From: Mesorhizobium sp. dw_380
GTDB taxonomy: Bacteria; Pseudomonadota; Alphaproteobacteria; Rhizobiales; Rhizobiaceae
Assembly: GCF_018588885.1 (NCBI RefSeq)
Contig: NZ_JAFFIW010000053.1
Coordinates: 1-34,033 of the forward strand
DNA: 34,033 nucleotides
Direction: 5' to 3'
The notes below the pieces were generated by a model. That model ran no database searches. It saw only the letters and a program-made list of their open reading frames with translations, and was not told where the DNA came from. The translations under genes and the position numbers were made by a program. The stretch's first letter is position 1; the number at the start of each line of letters is the position of its first letter. Below are positions 26,603-34,033 of this stretch, piece by piece.

Positions 26603-27418
26603 ATGTCCGGCCCAGAGCCCCGCACTTTCCGCAGCATGTTCATTTCCGATGTCCATCTCGGCTCGAAAGCGGCGAAGGCCGAGTTCCTGATCGATTTCCT
26701 GCGCCACCACGACGCCGACATCATCTATCTGGTCGGCGATATCGTCGACGGCTGGCGGCTGCGGAGGAGCTGGCACTGGCCGCAAAGCCACAATGACGTC
26801 GTACAGAAACTGCTGCGCAAGGCGCGCAAGGGCGCCAGCATCACCTATATCGCCGGCAATCACGACGAGTTCGCCCGCCAGTTCCAGGGCGTGCATTTCG
26901 GCGGCATCGTTGTCGCCGACCGAGCCATCCATGAGACCGCCGACGGCAAGCGCCTGCTCGTCATCCATGGCGACCAGTTCGACACCGTCGTCCACAATCA
27001 GCGCTGGCTCGCCTATCTCGGCGATCATGCCTATGACGCGGCGATGATCGTCAACCGCGTGGTGACACGGCTGCGCCAATTGCTCGGCCTGCCTTACTGG
27101 TCGTTCTCGTCCTGGGCCAAAGTCAAGGTCAAGAAGGCGGTCAACTTCATCGGCTCGTTCCAGACCGTGCTGACCGAGGAGGCGCGTCGCTCACATGTCG
27201 ACGGCGTGATCTGCGGCCATATCCATCATGCGGCGATCGAGAATTTCGATGACGTGCGCTACATCAACACCGGCGACTGGGTGGAAAGCTGCACGGCCGT
27301 GGTCGAGCATTTCGATGGCCGGATGGAAATCCTGACCTGGGCGCAAGTGATGCCCGAGGCGCCGGACGAGCCCTTCATCCCGATGCTCATCGAAGATCGG
27401 GTCGGGCAGGCGGCCTGA
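26603..27418 (+). CDS. LpxH-like metallophosphoesterase
   Basis: A 271-residue calcineurin-type phosphoesterase of the UDP-2,3-diacylglucosamine pyrophosphatase-like group. All dinuclear metal motifs are present: D16-V-H18 (SDVHLGS), G-D46-IVD, G-N86-H87-DE, H122-GD and G-H206-I-H208. True LpxH hydrolyses UDP-diacylglucosamine in lipid A synthesis, but many alphaproteobacteria use LpxI for that step and keep this longer paralogue with another, undefined substrate. So I give no symbol. The ATG at 26603 has AAGGTG about 8 nt upstream. Confidence 0.9.
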   Translation: MSGPEPRTFRSMFISDVHLGSKAAKAEFLIDFLRHHDADIIYLVGDIVDGWRLRRSWHWPQSHNDVVQKLLRKARKGASITYIAGNHDEFARQFQGVHFGGIVVADRAIHETADGKRLLVIHGDQFDTVVHNQRWLAYLGDHAYDAAMIVNRVVTRLRQLLGLPYWSFSSWAKVKVKKAVNFIGSFQTVLTEEARRSHVDGVICGHIHHAAIENFDDVRYINTGDWVESCTAVVEHFDGRMEILTWAQVMPEAPDEPFIPMLIEDRVGQAA

Positions 27419-27544
27419 AGCGGGATTTGACGGCGGCTTTCAGCGTTAATCGATTAGTCCAGCCGGTTTCGCCTGGTTTTCTGCCATGTTAAGGGATCGA
27501 TCCAGGTCGCCAGCCGGTCGAGCGCGGCGTAATTGGATCGATTC

Positions 27545-28759
27545 ATGTCCCTGCCGCCGCTTTCGCCAGAACAGCTCGTCAAGCCGCGCCATTTCGAACT
27601 GCGCATGAGTCTGATCTTCGGCACGTTGTTCATATCGCTCGGCACGCATCTGCCCTATTTCCCGCTGTGGCTGCAGGCCAAGGGGTTTCATGCCGAACAG
27701 ATCGCCGTCATCCTGGCGGCGCCGATGTTCCTGCGCGTGGTGACGACACCGCTGCTGACGACGCTCGCCGACCGGGCGAGGGACCGCGCCGATGTCTATA
27801 TCACGCTGGTGGCGGCTGCCCTGCTTTTGTCGGCGGGTTATTTCCTCACGCCGACCTACGCGATGGTGCTGGCTGTGTCGCTGGCGCTGACAATCGTCTG
27901 GACGCCGCATTCGCCGATCGCCGATTCGCTGGCGCTTTCCGGGGTACGCCGCTTCGGCTCGAATTATGCAAGCATGCGCAAATGGGGTTCGATCTGCTAT
28001 CTCCTGGCCAATGTCGCGGGCGGCTTCATCCTGGCGGCCACCGGTCCCCAAGCCGTTCCGGTGATTATATTCCTTGCTCTTGGCGCGGCACTCATCGCGG
28101 GGCTGCTGGCGCCGCGCCTGGGGCGTCCGCGCAAGGCCTCGCCGCTGTCGGCCGCGGAAATCCAGCACGCGGCGCCGAGCCTGTTCAACGCCTATTTCCT
28201 CTACTTCACGCTTGGCGTCGGCATCATTACCGCCAGCCATGCCTTCCTCTACGGCTTCGTTTCCATCTACTGGAAATCGATCGGCATCAGCGATTCCGTC
28301 GTTGGCCTGCTGTGGGCCTGGGGCGTGGTGTCCGAAGTCTGCATGTTTTTGTTTTTCAGCCGTATTTTCGGCTCCGTGTCGGTCGCCAGGGTGATGCTGA
28401 TCGCCGGCATCGGCTCGATCGTGCGCTGGATTGCTTTTCCGCTGGTGTGGCCATTCGGCCTTGGCGTTCCCGGCTTCTTCGCCGTGCAGTCGCTGCATTC
28501 GGTGTCTGTCGCAATGGTGCTGATCGGCCTGCAGAAGATGATCGGCGAGACCGTCTCCGAGGAGCGCACGGGTGCGGCGCAAGGCATCGCCTATTTCTTC
28601 AACGGCTTCTTCATGGCCGCCGTTACGCTTGCTTCCGGTCCGCTCTATGACCGTCTCGGCGTCGACGGGTTCCTGGCGATGATCCCGATCGCGGTCGTCG
28701 GCCTCGTGCTGATCGGGCTTGCGGCGCGCTCAGCCCCAAAGCACCCGGTCCGGGGGTGA
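27545..28759 (+). CDS. MFS transporter (MFS_1-like, HcaT type)
   Basis: A 404-residue membrane protein with about twelve hydrophobic segments in two halves, of the major facilitator group that includes 3-phenylpropionate transporter-like proteins. The first helix FGTLFISLGTHLPYFPLWL and the loop TTLADRARDRADVY (motif A region) are typical, and the cytoplasmic centre is short (about residues 195-215). The substrate is unknown. The ATG at 27545 is preferred over a TTG at 27533; neither has a strong ribosome binding site. The last 30 bp overlap the 3' end of the convergent epimerase gene, and 125 bp separate it from the metallophosphoesterase gene. Confidence 0.88.
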   Translation: MSLPPLSPEQLVKPRHFELRMSLIFGTLFISLGTHLPYFPLWLQAKGFHAEQIAVILAAPMFLRVVTTPLLTTLADRARDRADVYITLVAAALLLSAGYFLTPTYAMVLAVSLALTIVWTPHSPIADSLALSGVRRFGSNYASMRKWGSICYLLANVAGGFILAATGPQAVPVIIFLALGAALIAGLLAPRLGRPRKASPLSAAEIQHAAPSLFNAYFLYFTLGVGIITASHAFLYGFVSIYWKSIGISDSVVGLLWAWGVVSEVCMFLFFSRIFGSVSVARVMLIAGIGSIVRWIAFPLVWPFGLGVPGFFAVQSLHSVSVAMVLIGLQKMIGETVSEERTGAAQGIAYFFNGFFMAAVTLASGPLYDRLGVDGFLAMIPIAVVGLVLIGLAARSAPKHPVRG

Positions 28760-29713
28760 GACGAGCGAACCCTGGTAGACCAGGCCCGGCTCGCGGTCGC
28801 GGGCAAGCAGCAGCGGGCCGTCGAGATCGACGAAATCGGCATCCTGGGCCAGCAGGACCGCCGGCGCCATCGCAAGCGATGTGCCGACCATGCAGCCGAC
28901 CATGACGCCGAAACCCAGTTCGCGGGCGCGGTCACGCAGCATCAGCGCCGCCGTCAGCCCGCCGGACTTGTCGAGCTTGATGTTGACGGCGTCGTAGAGG
29001 CCGACAAGCGAGGCAATATCCTTGGCCTCATGCACGCTTTCGTCGGCGCAGATCGGCACCGGATGCGCGATGTGGCGCAGGATCCCGTCACGGCCCGCCG
29101 GCAGCGGCTGCTCGATCAGCGCAATGCCTTGCTCGGCGGCAAAGGCCAGGTTCGCGACGATGTTGTCGTCGGTCCAGCCCTCATTGGCATCAAGGATGAT
29201 TCGGCTCCCGGGCGCCGCGTGTGTCACCGCCTGGATCCGGGCGATGTCGTTGTCGCCGCCGATCTTGACCTTGAGCAGCGGCCGGTTGGCATTGGCACGG
29301 GCCTGTGCCGCCATCGCCTCGGGTTCGCCGAGCGACAGCGTGTAGGCGGTTTCGAGCGGAAGCAGCGGAGCCCGCGAGATCGCGTTCGCCACCGGGTTGC
29401 CGCTCATCTTGGCTTCGAGGTCCCACAGGGCACAGTCGACGGCATTGCGGGCGGCGCCGGCCGGCATGGCACCAAGCAGGGCGGTCCGATCGATGCCGTC
29501 GGCGATCCGCTCGCGCATCGCCTCGATCGCCGCGTGCACGCCGTCCATGGTTTCGCCGTAACGCTTGTAGGGAACGCATTCGCCGCGCCCTATATGTCTG
29601 TCTTGGCTGATCGTGCACGTAATGACCTCGGCCTCGGTCTTGGAGCCGCGCGAAATGGTGAAGGTGCCGGCAATTGGAAAACGCTCGGCCTCGACCGAAA
29701 TGACACGCGCCAT
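28730..29713 (-). CDS. dgcA: Dipeptide epimerase / DgcA-type racemase
   Basis: A 327-residue enolase-superfamily enzyme of the muconate lactonizing subgroup. Acid/base lysines are in LKVKIGG (K148, K150) and NIKLDKSGG (K246, K249). The Mg2+ ligands are D175 (LDANEGW), E201 (IEQPLP) and D224 (CADES). The closest annotated roles are L-Ala-D/L-Glu epimerase in murein peptide recycling and the alphaproteobacterial N-acetyl-D-glutamate racemase DgcA; the choice between them is inference, and the usual DgcA partner DgcN is not in this window. The start at 29713 (MARVISVEAERFPI) is preferred over 29752. It is divergent from the mla operon. Confidence 0.85.
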   Translation of the reverse strand: MARVISVEAERFPIAGTFTISRGSKTEAEVITCTISQDRHIGRGECVPYKRYGETMDGVHAAIEAMRERIADGIDRTALLGAMPAGAARNAVDCALWDLEAKMSGNPVANAISRAPLLPLETAYTLSLGEPEAMAAQARANANRPLLKVKIGGDNDIARIQAVTHAAPGSRIILDANEGWTDDNIVANLAFAAEQGIALIEQPLPAGRDGILRHIAHPVPICADESVHEAKDIASLVGLYDAVNIKLDKSGGLTAALMLRDRARELGFGVMVGCMVGTSLAMAPAVLLAQDADFVDLDGPLLLARDREPGLVYQGSLVSPPDRVLWG

Positions 29714-29742
29714 ATTTTTCTGCTCCGGCTGTGCGAGAAGGG

Positions 29743-29760
29743 TTGTCGGCAAATCGACAA
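29743..29760. promoter_or_regulatory. Dyad between the epimerase gene and the mla operon
   Basis: TTGTCG (29743-29748) and CGACAA (29755-29760) form a perfect 6-bp inverted repeat around a 6-nt AT-rich centre in the 77-bp divergent spacer. It could be an operator shared by both genes or a 5' hairpin on the mlaE transcript. The regulator is unknown. Confidence 0.35.
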
Positions 29761-29790
29761 GGTCGGACCCGTCAGGCTAAACAGGACGCC

Positions 29791-30978
29791 ATGTTGACCA
29801 TCGGCAAGCGTGACGCAAGCGGTACGACCGCCTCGGAGGCTGACCACCAACCACGCGTGGCAGTCGGCGAGGAGGGCGGCGTTCTCGACTGCGCGTTCTC
29901 CGGTATCTGGACGACACGGACCGTGGCGGCGATCGACGCCGACATGCGCAAAATAGAGAAACGAAGCGGTTTCAAGACCTTGGCTCTCGATCTTTCAAAA
30001 ATCGAGAAGATCGATACCGCCGGCGCCTGGCTGATCGACCGGCTGGTCAGCGTCTTCGAGAAGAAGCACGTCGAGGTCCGGCTGCAGGGCCAGAGCGAGA
30101 TCGCTTCCATCCTGCTCGACGCGGTCGGCGAGGCTGTCCGCCGAGAACCCGAATCCGGGCCGGCGCGGCCGCCCAACATCATCATTCGCGCCTTGGAGGC
30201 GGTTGGCCGGCGCGTCTACGAGATGCGCGACGATTTCCTCGCCTCGATGAATATTTTGGGCGCCACCATCCGCGGCGCGCAGATGAAGCTCGGCCGCGGC
30301 CATGCCGTCAATCCGGCGTCGATCTTCAACCAGATCGATCGCATGGGCGTCGGCGCCATTCCGGTGGTGGTGCTGATGTCGGCGATCGTCGGCGCCATCG
30401 TCGCCCAGCAGGGCGCCTACCAGCTCAGCTATTTCGGCGCCGACATCTTCGTCGTCGACCTCGTCGGCGTGCTGATCCTGCGCGAACTCGGCGTGCTGAT
30501 GACGGCGATCATGATCGCCGGCCGGTCCGGCAGCGCGATCACCGCCGAGATCGGCTCGATGAAGATGCGCGAGGAGGTCGACGCGCTGAAGGTCATCGGT
30601 CTCAATCCGATCGGCGTCCTGGTCTTTCCGCGCCTGGTTGCACTGGTGATCGCCTTGCCATGCCTGACGATCATCGCCAATTTCGCGGCGCTCGGCGGCG
30701 GCATTGCCGCGGCCTGGCTCTATTCCGACATTACCCCGGCCGCTTTTCTCGACAGGCTGCGCGTCGCCATCGATCTCAGCACCATTTTTGCCGGGCTGAT
30801 CAAGGCACCGTTCATGGCAATGATCATTGGCACGATAGCTTCGGTCGAAGGCATGAAGGTCGGCGGCAGTGCTGAGTCGCTCGGTCAGCATGTGACCGCC
30901 TCGGTGGTGAAGTCGATCTTCGTCGTCATCATCCTCGACGGCCTTTTCGCCATGTTCTACGCAGCGATCGAGTTCTGA
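29791..30978 (+). CDS. mlaE: MlaE-type lipid ABC permease with N-terminal STAS domain
   Basis: The inner-membrane permease of an Mla-type phospholipid transporter. The 395-residue protein joins a STAS domain (about residues 30-115; core LDLSKIEKIDTAGAWLI) to an MlaE permease (about 135-390; GAIPVVVLMSAIVGAIVAQQGAYQL, then ELGVLMTAIMIAGRSGSAITAEIGSMKMREEVDAL, a near-invariant family stretch). In E. coli the STAS function is a separate protein, MlaB; the fusion replaces it. The ATG at 29791 has AGGA a few bases before it; an extension to 29731 is rejected. One base separates its stop from the mlaF start, so coupling is near certain. Confidence 0.94.
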   Translation: MLTIGKRDASGTTASEADHQPRVAVGEEGGVLDCAFSGIWTTRTVAAIDADMRKIEKRSGFKTLALDLSKIEKIDTAGAWLIDRLVSVFEKKHVEVRLQGQSEIASILLDAVGEAVRREPESGPARPPNIIIRALEAVGRRVYEMRDDFLASMNILGATIRGAQMKLGRGHAVNPASIFNQIDRMGVGAIPVVVLMSAIVGAIVAQQGAYQLSYFGADIFVVDLVGVLILRELGVLMTAIMIAGRSGSAITAEIGSMKMREEVDALKVIGLNPIGVLVFPRLVALVIALPCLTIIANFAALGGGIAAAWLYSDITPAAFLDRLRVAIDLSTIFAGLIKAPFMAMIIGTIASVEGMKVGGSAESLGQHVTASVVKSIFVVIILDGLFAMFYAAIEF

Positions 30979-30979
30979 C

Positions 30980-31789
30980 ATGGCGAACGGCAATGGGGTT
31001 ACGACCAAGGAGCAGGACGAAGGCGACATCGTGCTTTCGGTGCGCGACGTCACCGTGGCCATCGAGGACAAGGTGATCCTTGAGAGGCTTTCGCTCGACA
31101 TCAAGCGGGGCGAGATCCTGGGCTTCGTCGGGGCTTCGGGCGCCGGCAAGTCTGTCCTCTTGCGGACCATTCTCGGGTTGATGCGCAAGCAGACGGGAAC
31201 GATCAAGCTGTTTGGCGTCGACGTCGACAAGGCAAGCGATATGGAGCGGCTGCGCATCGACATGCGTCTTGGGGTGCTGTTCCAGCATGGAGCACTGTTT
31301 TCAGCGCTGACGGTGTTGGAGAACGTGCAGGTGCCGATGCGCGAATATCTCGACCTGCCAAAAAAGCTGATGAATGAGCTGGCGCTGCTGAAAATCGAGC
31401 TGGTGGGATTGCCGCCGGACGCGGCGCAGAAATTCCCCTCCGAACTCTCCGGCGGCATGATCAAGCGCGCAGCACTTGCGCGCTCTCTGGCGCTCGATCC
31501 GGACATCGTCTTTCTCGACGAGCCGACGTCCGGCCTCGATCCAATCAGCGCGGCAGAGTTCGACGAACTCGTCGTCAAGCTGCGCGACACCATGGACCTG
31601 ACCGTCTATATGGTCACGCACGACCTCGACACTCTGTTCACCGCTTGCGACCACGTGGCGGTGCTGGGCAACAAAAGAGTTTTGGTCGAAGGCACCATCG
31701 ACGACATGCTGAAGAGCGAGGAGCCGTGGGTGAAATCCTATTTCCGCGGAAAACGCGCCCGGCAACTTGATCTTGCTGCGCGCGCATAG
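30980..31789 (+). CDS. mlaF: MlaF-type ABC transporter ATPase
   Basis: The ATPase that drives the MlaE permease. It has 269 residues with Walker A GASGAGKS at 51-58, the Q-loop region in LGVLFQHGALFSALTVLENV (typical of MlaF), signature ELSGGMIKRAALAR, Walker B DIVFLDEPTSGLDP and the switch His in YMVTHDLDTL. The signature reads LSGGM, as is usual for MlaF-like proteins. It starts one base after mlaE, and mlaD begins 14 bp downstream. Confidence 0.95.
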   Translation: MANGNGVTTKEQDEGDIVLSVRDVTVAIEDKVILERLSLDIKRGEILGFVGASGAGKSVLLRTILGLMRKQTGTIKLFGVDVDKASDMERLRIDMRLGVLFQHGALFSALTVLENVQVPMREYLDLPKKLMNELALLKIELVGLPPDAAQKFPSELSGGMIKRAALARSLALDPDIVFLDEPTSGLDPISAAEFDELVVKLRDTMDLTVYMVTHDLDTLFTACDHVAVLGNKRVLVEGTIDDMLKSEEPWVKSYFRGKRARQLDLAARA

Positions 31790-31803
31790 CCATAAGTGAA
31801 GCC

Positions 31804-33177
31804 ATGGAAACCAGAGCCAACTACGTCATTGTCGGCATCTTTACGCTGGTTGCGATCCTGGCGGCGTTCGGCTTCGTCTATTGGACGGCCGCGATCGGTG
31901 AGAGGGGCGAGACGACGCTGCTGCGCGTACGCATTCCGGGTTCGGCTTCGGGCCTCGGCCGCGGCAGCTTCGTGCTGTTCAACGGCGTCAAAGTCGGTGA
32001 CGTCAAGCGAGTCTATATCGATGTCGACAATCCCACTGTCGCCATCGCCGACACCGAGATCGATCGGATGACGCCGATCACCAAATCGACGCAAGCCGAT
32101 ATCGGGCTTGCCGGCCTCACCGGGCAGGCCAACATCGAACTCAAGGGCGCCGACCCCAAGGAAGTGAAACTCCTCGACCAGGCCGAGAAGGAAGGCAAGG
32201 TCGCCGAGATCGTCGCCAACCCGTCAGCCGTAACGAACCTGCTGCAAACGGCGCAGACCATCTTTACGCGCGCCGACAAGGTGCTTTCGGAACTCGAAGG
32301 CTTCACCAAGGATGTTCGCGGGCCGCTGACGCAGACCGTGCAGAACGTGCAGACATTTTCCGATGCGCTGGCCAGGAATTCCGACGGCATCGACAAGTTC
32401 CTGTCCAGTGTCAGCGCGCTGTCCGACGAACTGAAGGGTGTGTCCGGCAAGCTTGACGGCACGCTGAAGGCGGCGGAAGGCCTGCTCAATGCCGTCGACA
32501 AGGACAAGATCAAGAGCATCGTGGCCAATGTCGATACGGTGACCGCGAACCTCAAGGAAACATCGCAGCAGCTCGACGGCGTGATCAGGAATGTCGACAC
32601 GGCGGTCGGGTCCGTCAATGATTTCGCCAAGCAGACGCAAGGCACGCTGGCCAAGGTCGACGGTGTGCTCGACGGCATCGACCCGGCGCAAGTACGCACC
32701 GCTCTGGCCAACATCCAGAAGGCCAGCGAAAGCGCCAACAAGGCGGCCGCCGACATCGCCGTTGTGACCAACAAGTTCGCCAACCGCGCCGACGACATCG
32801 ACCAGACGATCAAGGACGCCAAGCAATTGGCGCAGCGGCTCAACGACGCCTCGGTGCGGGTCGATGGCATCCTCGCCAGGGTCGACACCTTGCTCGGATC
32901 CGGACAGGCCGATGGCGTGATGGCGGACGCCAGGGCGACGCTGAAGTCGTTCAAGCAGGTTGCCGATACGCTGAATGCCCGCCTGGGAACCATCACCGAC
33001 AATCTGGCGCGCTTCTCCGGCAAGGGGCTGCAGAATGTCGAGGCACTGGTGCAGGACAGCAGGCGCTCGATCAACCGCATCGAGGAGGCGGTGACCGACC
33101 TCAGCCGCAATCCGCAGCGCATCCTTTCGGGTGGCGAGGGCGAGGTCCGGCAGTTCGACGGCAGGGCGCGCCGTTGA
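31804..33177 (+). CDS. mlaD: MlaD-type MCE-domain protein
   Basis: The periplasmic substrate-binding partner anchored in the inner membrane. The 457-residue protein has one transmembrane segment (about residues 8-28), one MCE domain (about 38-116; FNGVKVGDVKRVYID and GLAGLTGQANIELKG) and a long, mostly helical C-terminal region (about 130-430) with repeated hydrophobic-heptad character. E. coli MlaD has 183 residues and ends soon after the MCE domain, so this is the long form, closer to PqiB or mycobacterial Mce proteins in design. The helices could build a longer lipid channel across the periplasm (inference). Confidence 0.93.
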   Translation: METRANYVIVGIFTLVAILAAFGFVYWTAAIGERGETTLLRVRIPGSASGLGRGSFVLFNGVKVGDVKRVYIDVDNPTVAIADTEIDRMTPITKSTQADIGLAGLTGQANIELKGADPKEVKLLDQAEKEGKVAEIVANPSAVTNLLQTAQTIFTRADKVLSELEGFTKDVRGPLTQTVQNVQTFSDALARNSDGIDKFLSSVSALSDELKGVSGKLDGTLKAAEGLLNAVDKDKIKSIVANVDTVTANLKETSQQLDGVIRNVDTAVGSVNDFAKQTQGTLAKVDGVLDGIDPAQVRTALANIQKASESANKAAADIAVVTNKFANRADDIDQTIKDAKQLAQRLNDASVRVDGILARVDTLLGSGQADGVMADARATLKSFKQVADTLNARLGTITDNLARFSGKGLQNVEALVQDSRRSINRIEEAVTDLSRNPQRILSGGEGEVRQFDGRARR

Positions 33178-33256
33178 CTTCGGGCTCGGCGCACCCCAAG
33201 AACATGAGCCGCGAAGGCGGGGTGATCTTACGATCCGGGGACAACGGGGATCGCGC

Positions 33257-33865
33257 GTGAAGTCTATGTGGGTGAGAACGGGCGGGGTGACATCGGCTGC
33301 GGCTTTGCTCGCCCTGACGCTAGGCGGGTGCGCGGTGTTGGGCGCCAAGCCGGCACCGCTCGACACGTTCGAGCTTTCCGCGCCGCCCATCGACATGCGC
33401 GGCCACAGCCGCCGCCAGATCCTGATCGCACAGCCTTCCGCGCTCAAGGCGCTGGACAGCCAGAGCATCGTCATCAAGCCATCGGACGGCTCGATCCAGT
33501 ATTTGAAGGGCGCGCAATGGGCCGACCGGCTGCCGCTGATCGTGCAGGCGCGGCTGGCCGAAACCTTCCAGCGCTCCGGCAGCTTTGCCGGTGTCGGCAA
33601 GCCGGGCGAAGGCCTGGCGATCGATTATCAGGTGATCGTCGAGGTCCGTTCCTTCGAGGTGCGCGTCGAAGGCGGCGAGCACGCTGAGGTCGATCTGTTC
33701 GTTCGACTGCTCAACGATCGCAATGGCGAGGTACGGGCTTCCAAGAGCTTCACCGCGACCGCACCCGTTTCGGGCAGCGGCAATTCCGCCTATGTCAGCG
33801 CGCTCGACAGCGCGTTCGGCGACGCCGCCAAGCAGATCGTTCGCTGGACCGATTCGGTGATCTGA
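33257..33865 (+). CDS. PqiC-like ABC transport auxiliary lipoprotein
   Basis: A 202-residue lipoprotein of the ABC_trans_aux (PqiC/DUF330) family. The N-terminus has a short hydrophobic signal ending in a lipobox-like LTLGGC, then a periplasmic domain with YLKGAQWADRLPLIVQARLAETFQRSG, the family's best conserved stretch. PqiC is an outer-membrane partner of the MCE protein PqiB; here it follows mlaD by 79 bp, so it probably links MlaD to the outer membrane (inference). I use the GTG at 33257 because GGGGA lies 6 nt upstream; an ATG at 33266 is possible, and the frame is open back to 33131 inside mlaD. It closes the operon. Confidence 0.9.
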   Translation: MKSMWVRTGGVTSAAALLALTLGGCAVLGAKPAPLDTFELSAPPIDMRGHSRRQILIAQPSALKALDSQSIVIKPSDGSIQYLKGAQWADRLPLIVQARLAETFQRSGSFAGVGKPGEGLAIDYQVIVEVRSFEVRVEGGEHAEVDLFVRLLNDRNGEVRASKSFTATAPVSGSGNSAYVSALDSAFGDAAKQIVRWTDSVI

Positions 33866-33889
33866 GCGCGAGGCGCTCAAGGCAATCGG

Positions 33890-34033
33890 TCTGCGCCGCC
33901 CCTCATTGCCCTGCCGGGCATTTCTCCCCGTATAGCGACGGGGAGAAAGGGCTGTCGCCGATGATTTCGCCAATCACCAACGTTGCAGAACGGGCGGAGC
34001 GGTCGATGCTATCTCCCTTCTCCCCGTCACTAT
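33890..34033. repeat. Interspersed palindromic repeat, cut by the window end
   Basis: Visible parts are a 5-bp hairpin TGCCC-tgcc-GGGCA (33907-33920), a perfect 9-bp hairpin TCTCCCCGT (33923-33931) with ACGGGGAGA (33938-33946), about 65 bp of non-palindromic centre, and the start of a second copy of the arm, TTCTCCCCGTCACTAT, at 34018-34033. I recognise this as an abundant intergenic element of Mesorhizobium, similar in design to the two-palindrome RIME elements of rhizobia. Its right part lies outside the window. The hairpins may also terminate the mla operon. Confidence 0.7.

Overview
The window is about 34 kb of high-GC, gene-dense bacterial chromosome. Gene content, codon use and repeats point to an alphaproteobacterium of the Rhizobiales, most likely Mesorhizobium or a close relative. 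The supporting signs are the order glmS - DUF502 - recG - sdhE - mfd, a two-domain malic enzyme, an Omp25-like porin, a DUF2865 protein, and two intergenic palindromic repeats of a kind I recognise from Mesorhizobium genomes. The taxon call is inference. I see no phage, insertion sequence, CRISPR array, rRNA or tRNA gene.

Layout. 1-6.9 kb: the end of glmS, a DUF502 membrane protein, recG (minus strand), the succinate dehydrogenase assembly factor sdhE and the transcription-repair coupling factor mfd. 7-9.6 kb: a class II DAHP synthase with a possible short coupled leader frame, a clear intrinsic terminator, and a convergent diguanylate cyclase. 10-13.4 kb: a GFA-type zinc protein, dgkA, a hemerythrin-domain protein, a minus-strand DUF1003-DedA pair with a 4-bp overlap, and a DNA-3-methyladenine glycosylase I-like protein. 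13.4-15.4 kb: glutamine-dependent NAD synthetase (nadE), preceded by an array of 25-bp-period palindromes and followed by an interspersed palindromic repeat. 15.4-19.6 kb: a GNAT acetyltransferase, an ABC exporter with a long leader (RpoD-like promoter, 13-codon leader ORF with a strong ribosome binding site, two stable hairpins), and a poorly characterised acetyltransferase-like protein behind an AT-rich stretch. 19.7-26.5 kb: gltX, then four minus-strand genes: DUF2865, an outer-membrane beta-barrel, malic enzyme, and an SDR that lacks the usual catalytic residues. 26.6-29.7 kb: an LpxH-like metallophosphoesterase, an MFS transporter, and a dipeptide epimerase/DgcA-type enolase-superfamily enzyme. 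29.8-33.9 kb: an Mla-type lipid transport operon (STAS-MlaE fusion, MlaF, long MlaD, PqiC-like lipoprotein). The last 150 bp are the start of an interspersed repeat cut off by the window edge.

How the genes fit together. Most of this is core housekeeping: DNA repair (recG, mfd, the glycosylase), central metabolism and cofactors (DAHP synthase, nadE, malic enzyme, sdhE, gltX) and cell envelope (glmS, dgkA, Omp, mla operon, metallophosphoesterase). I found no clearly new multi-gene system. The observations most worth checking are non-coding: the covarying palindrome array before nadE and the structured leader of the ABC exporter.
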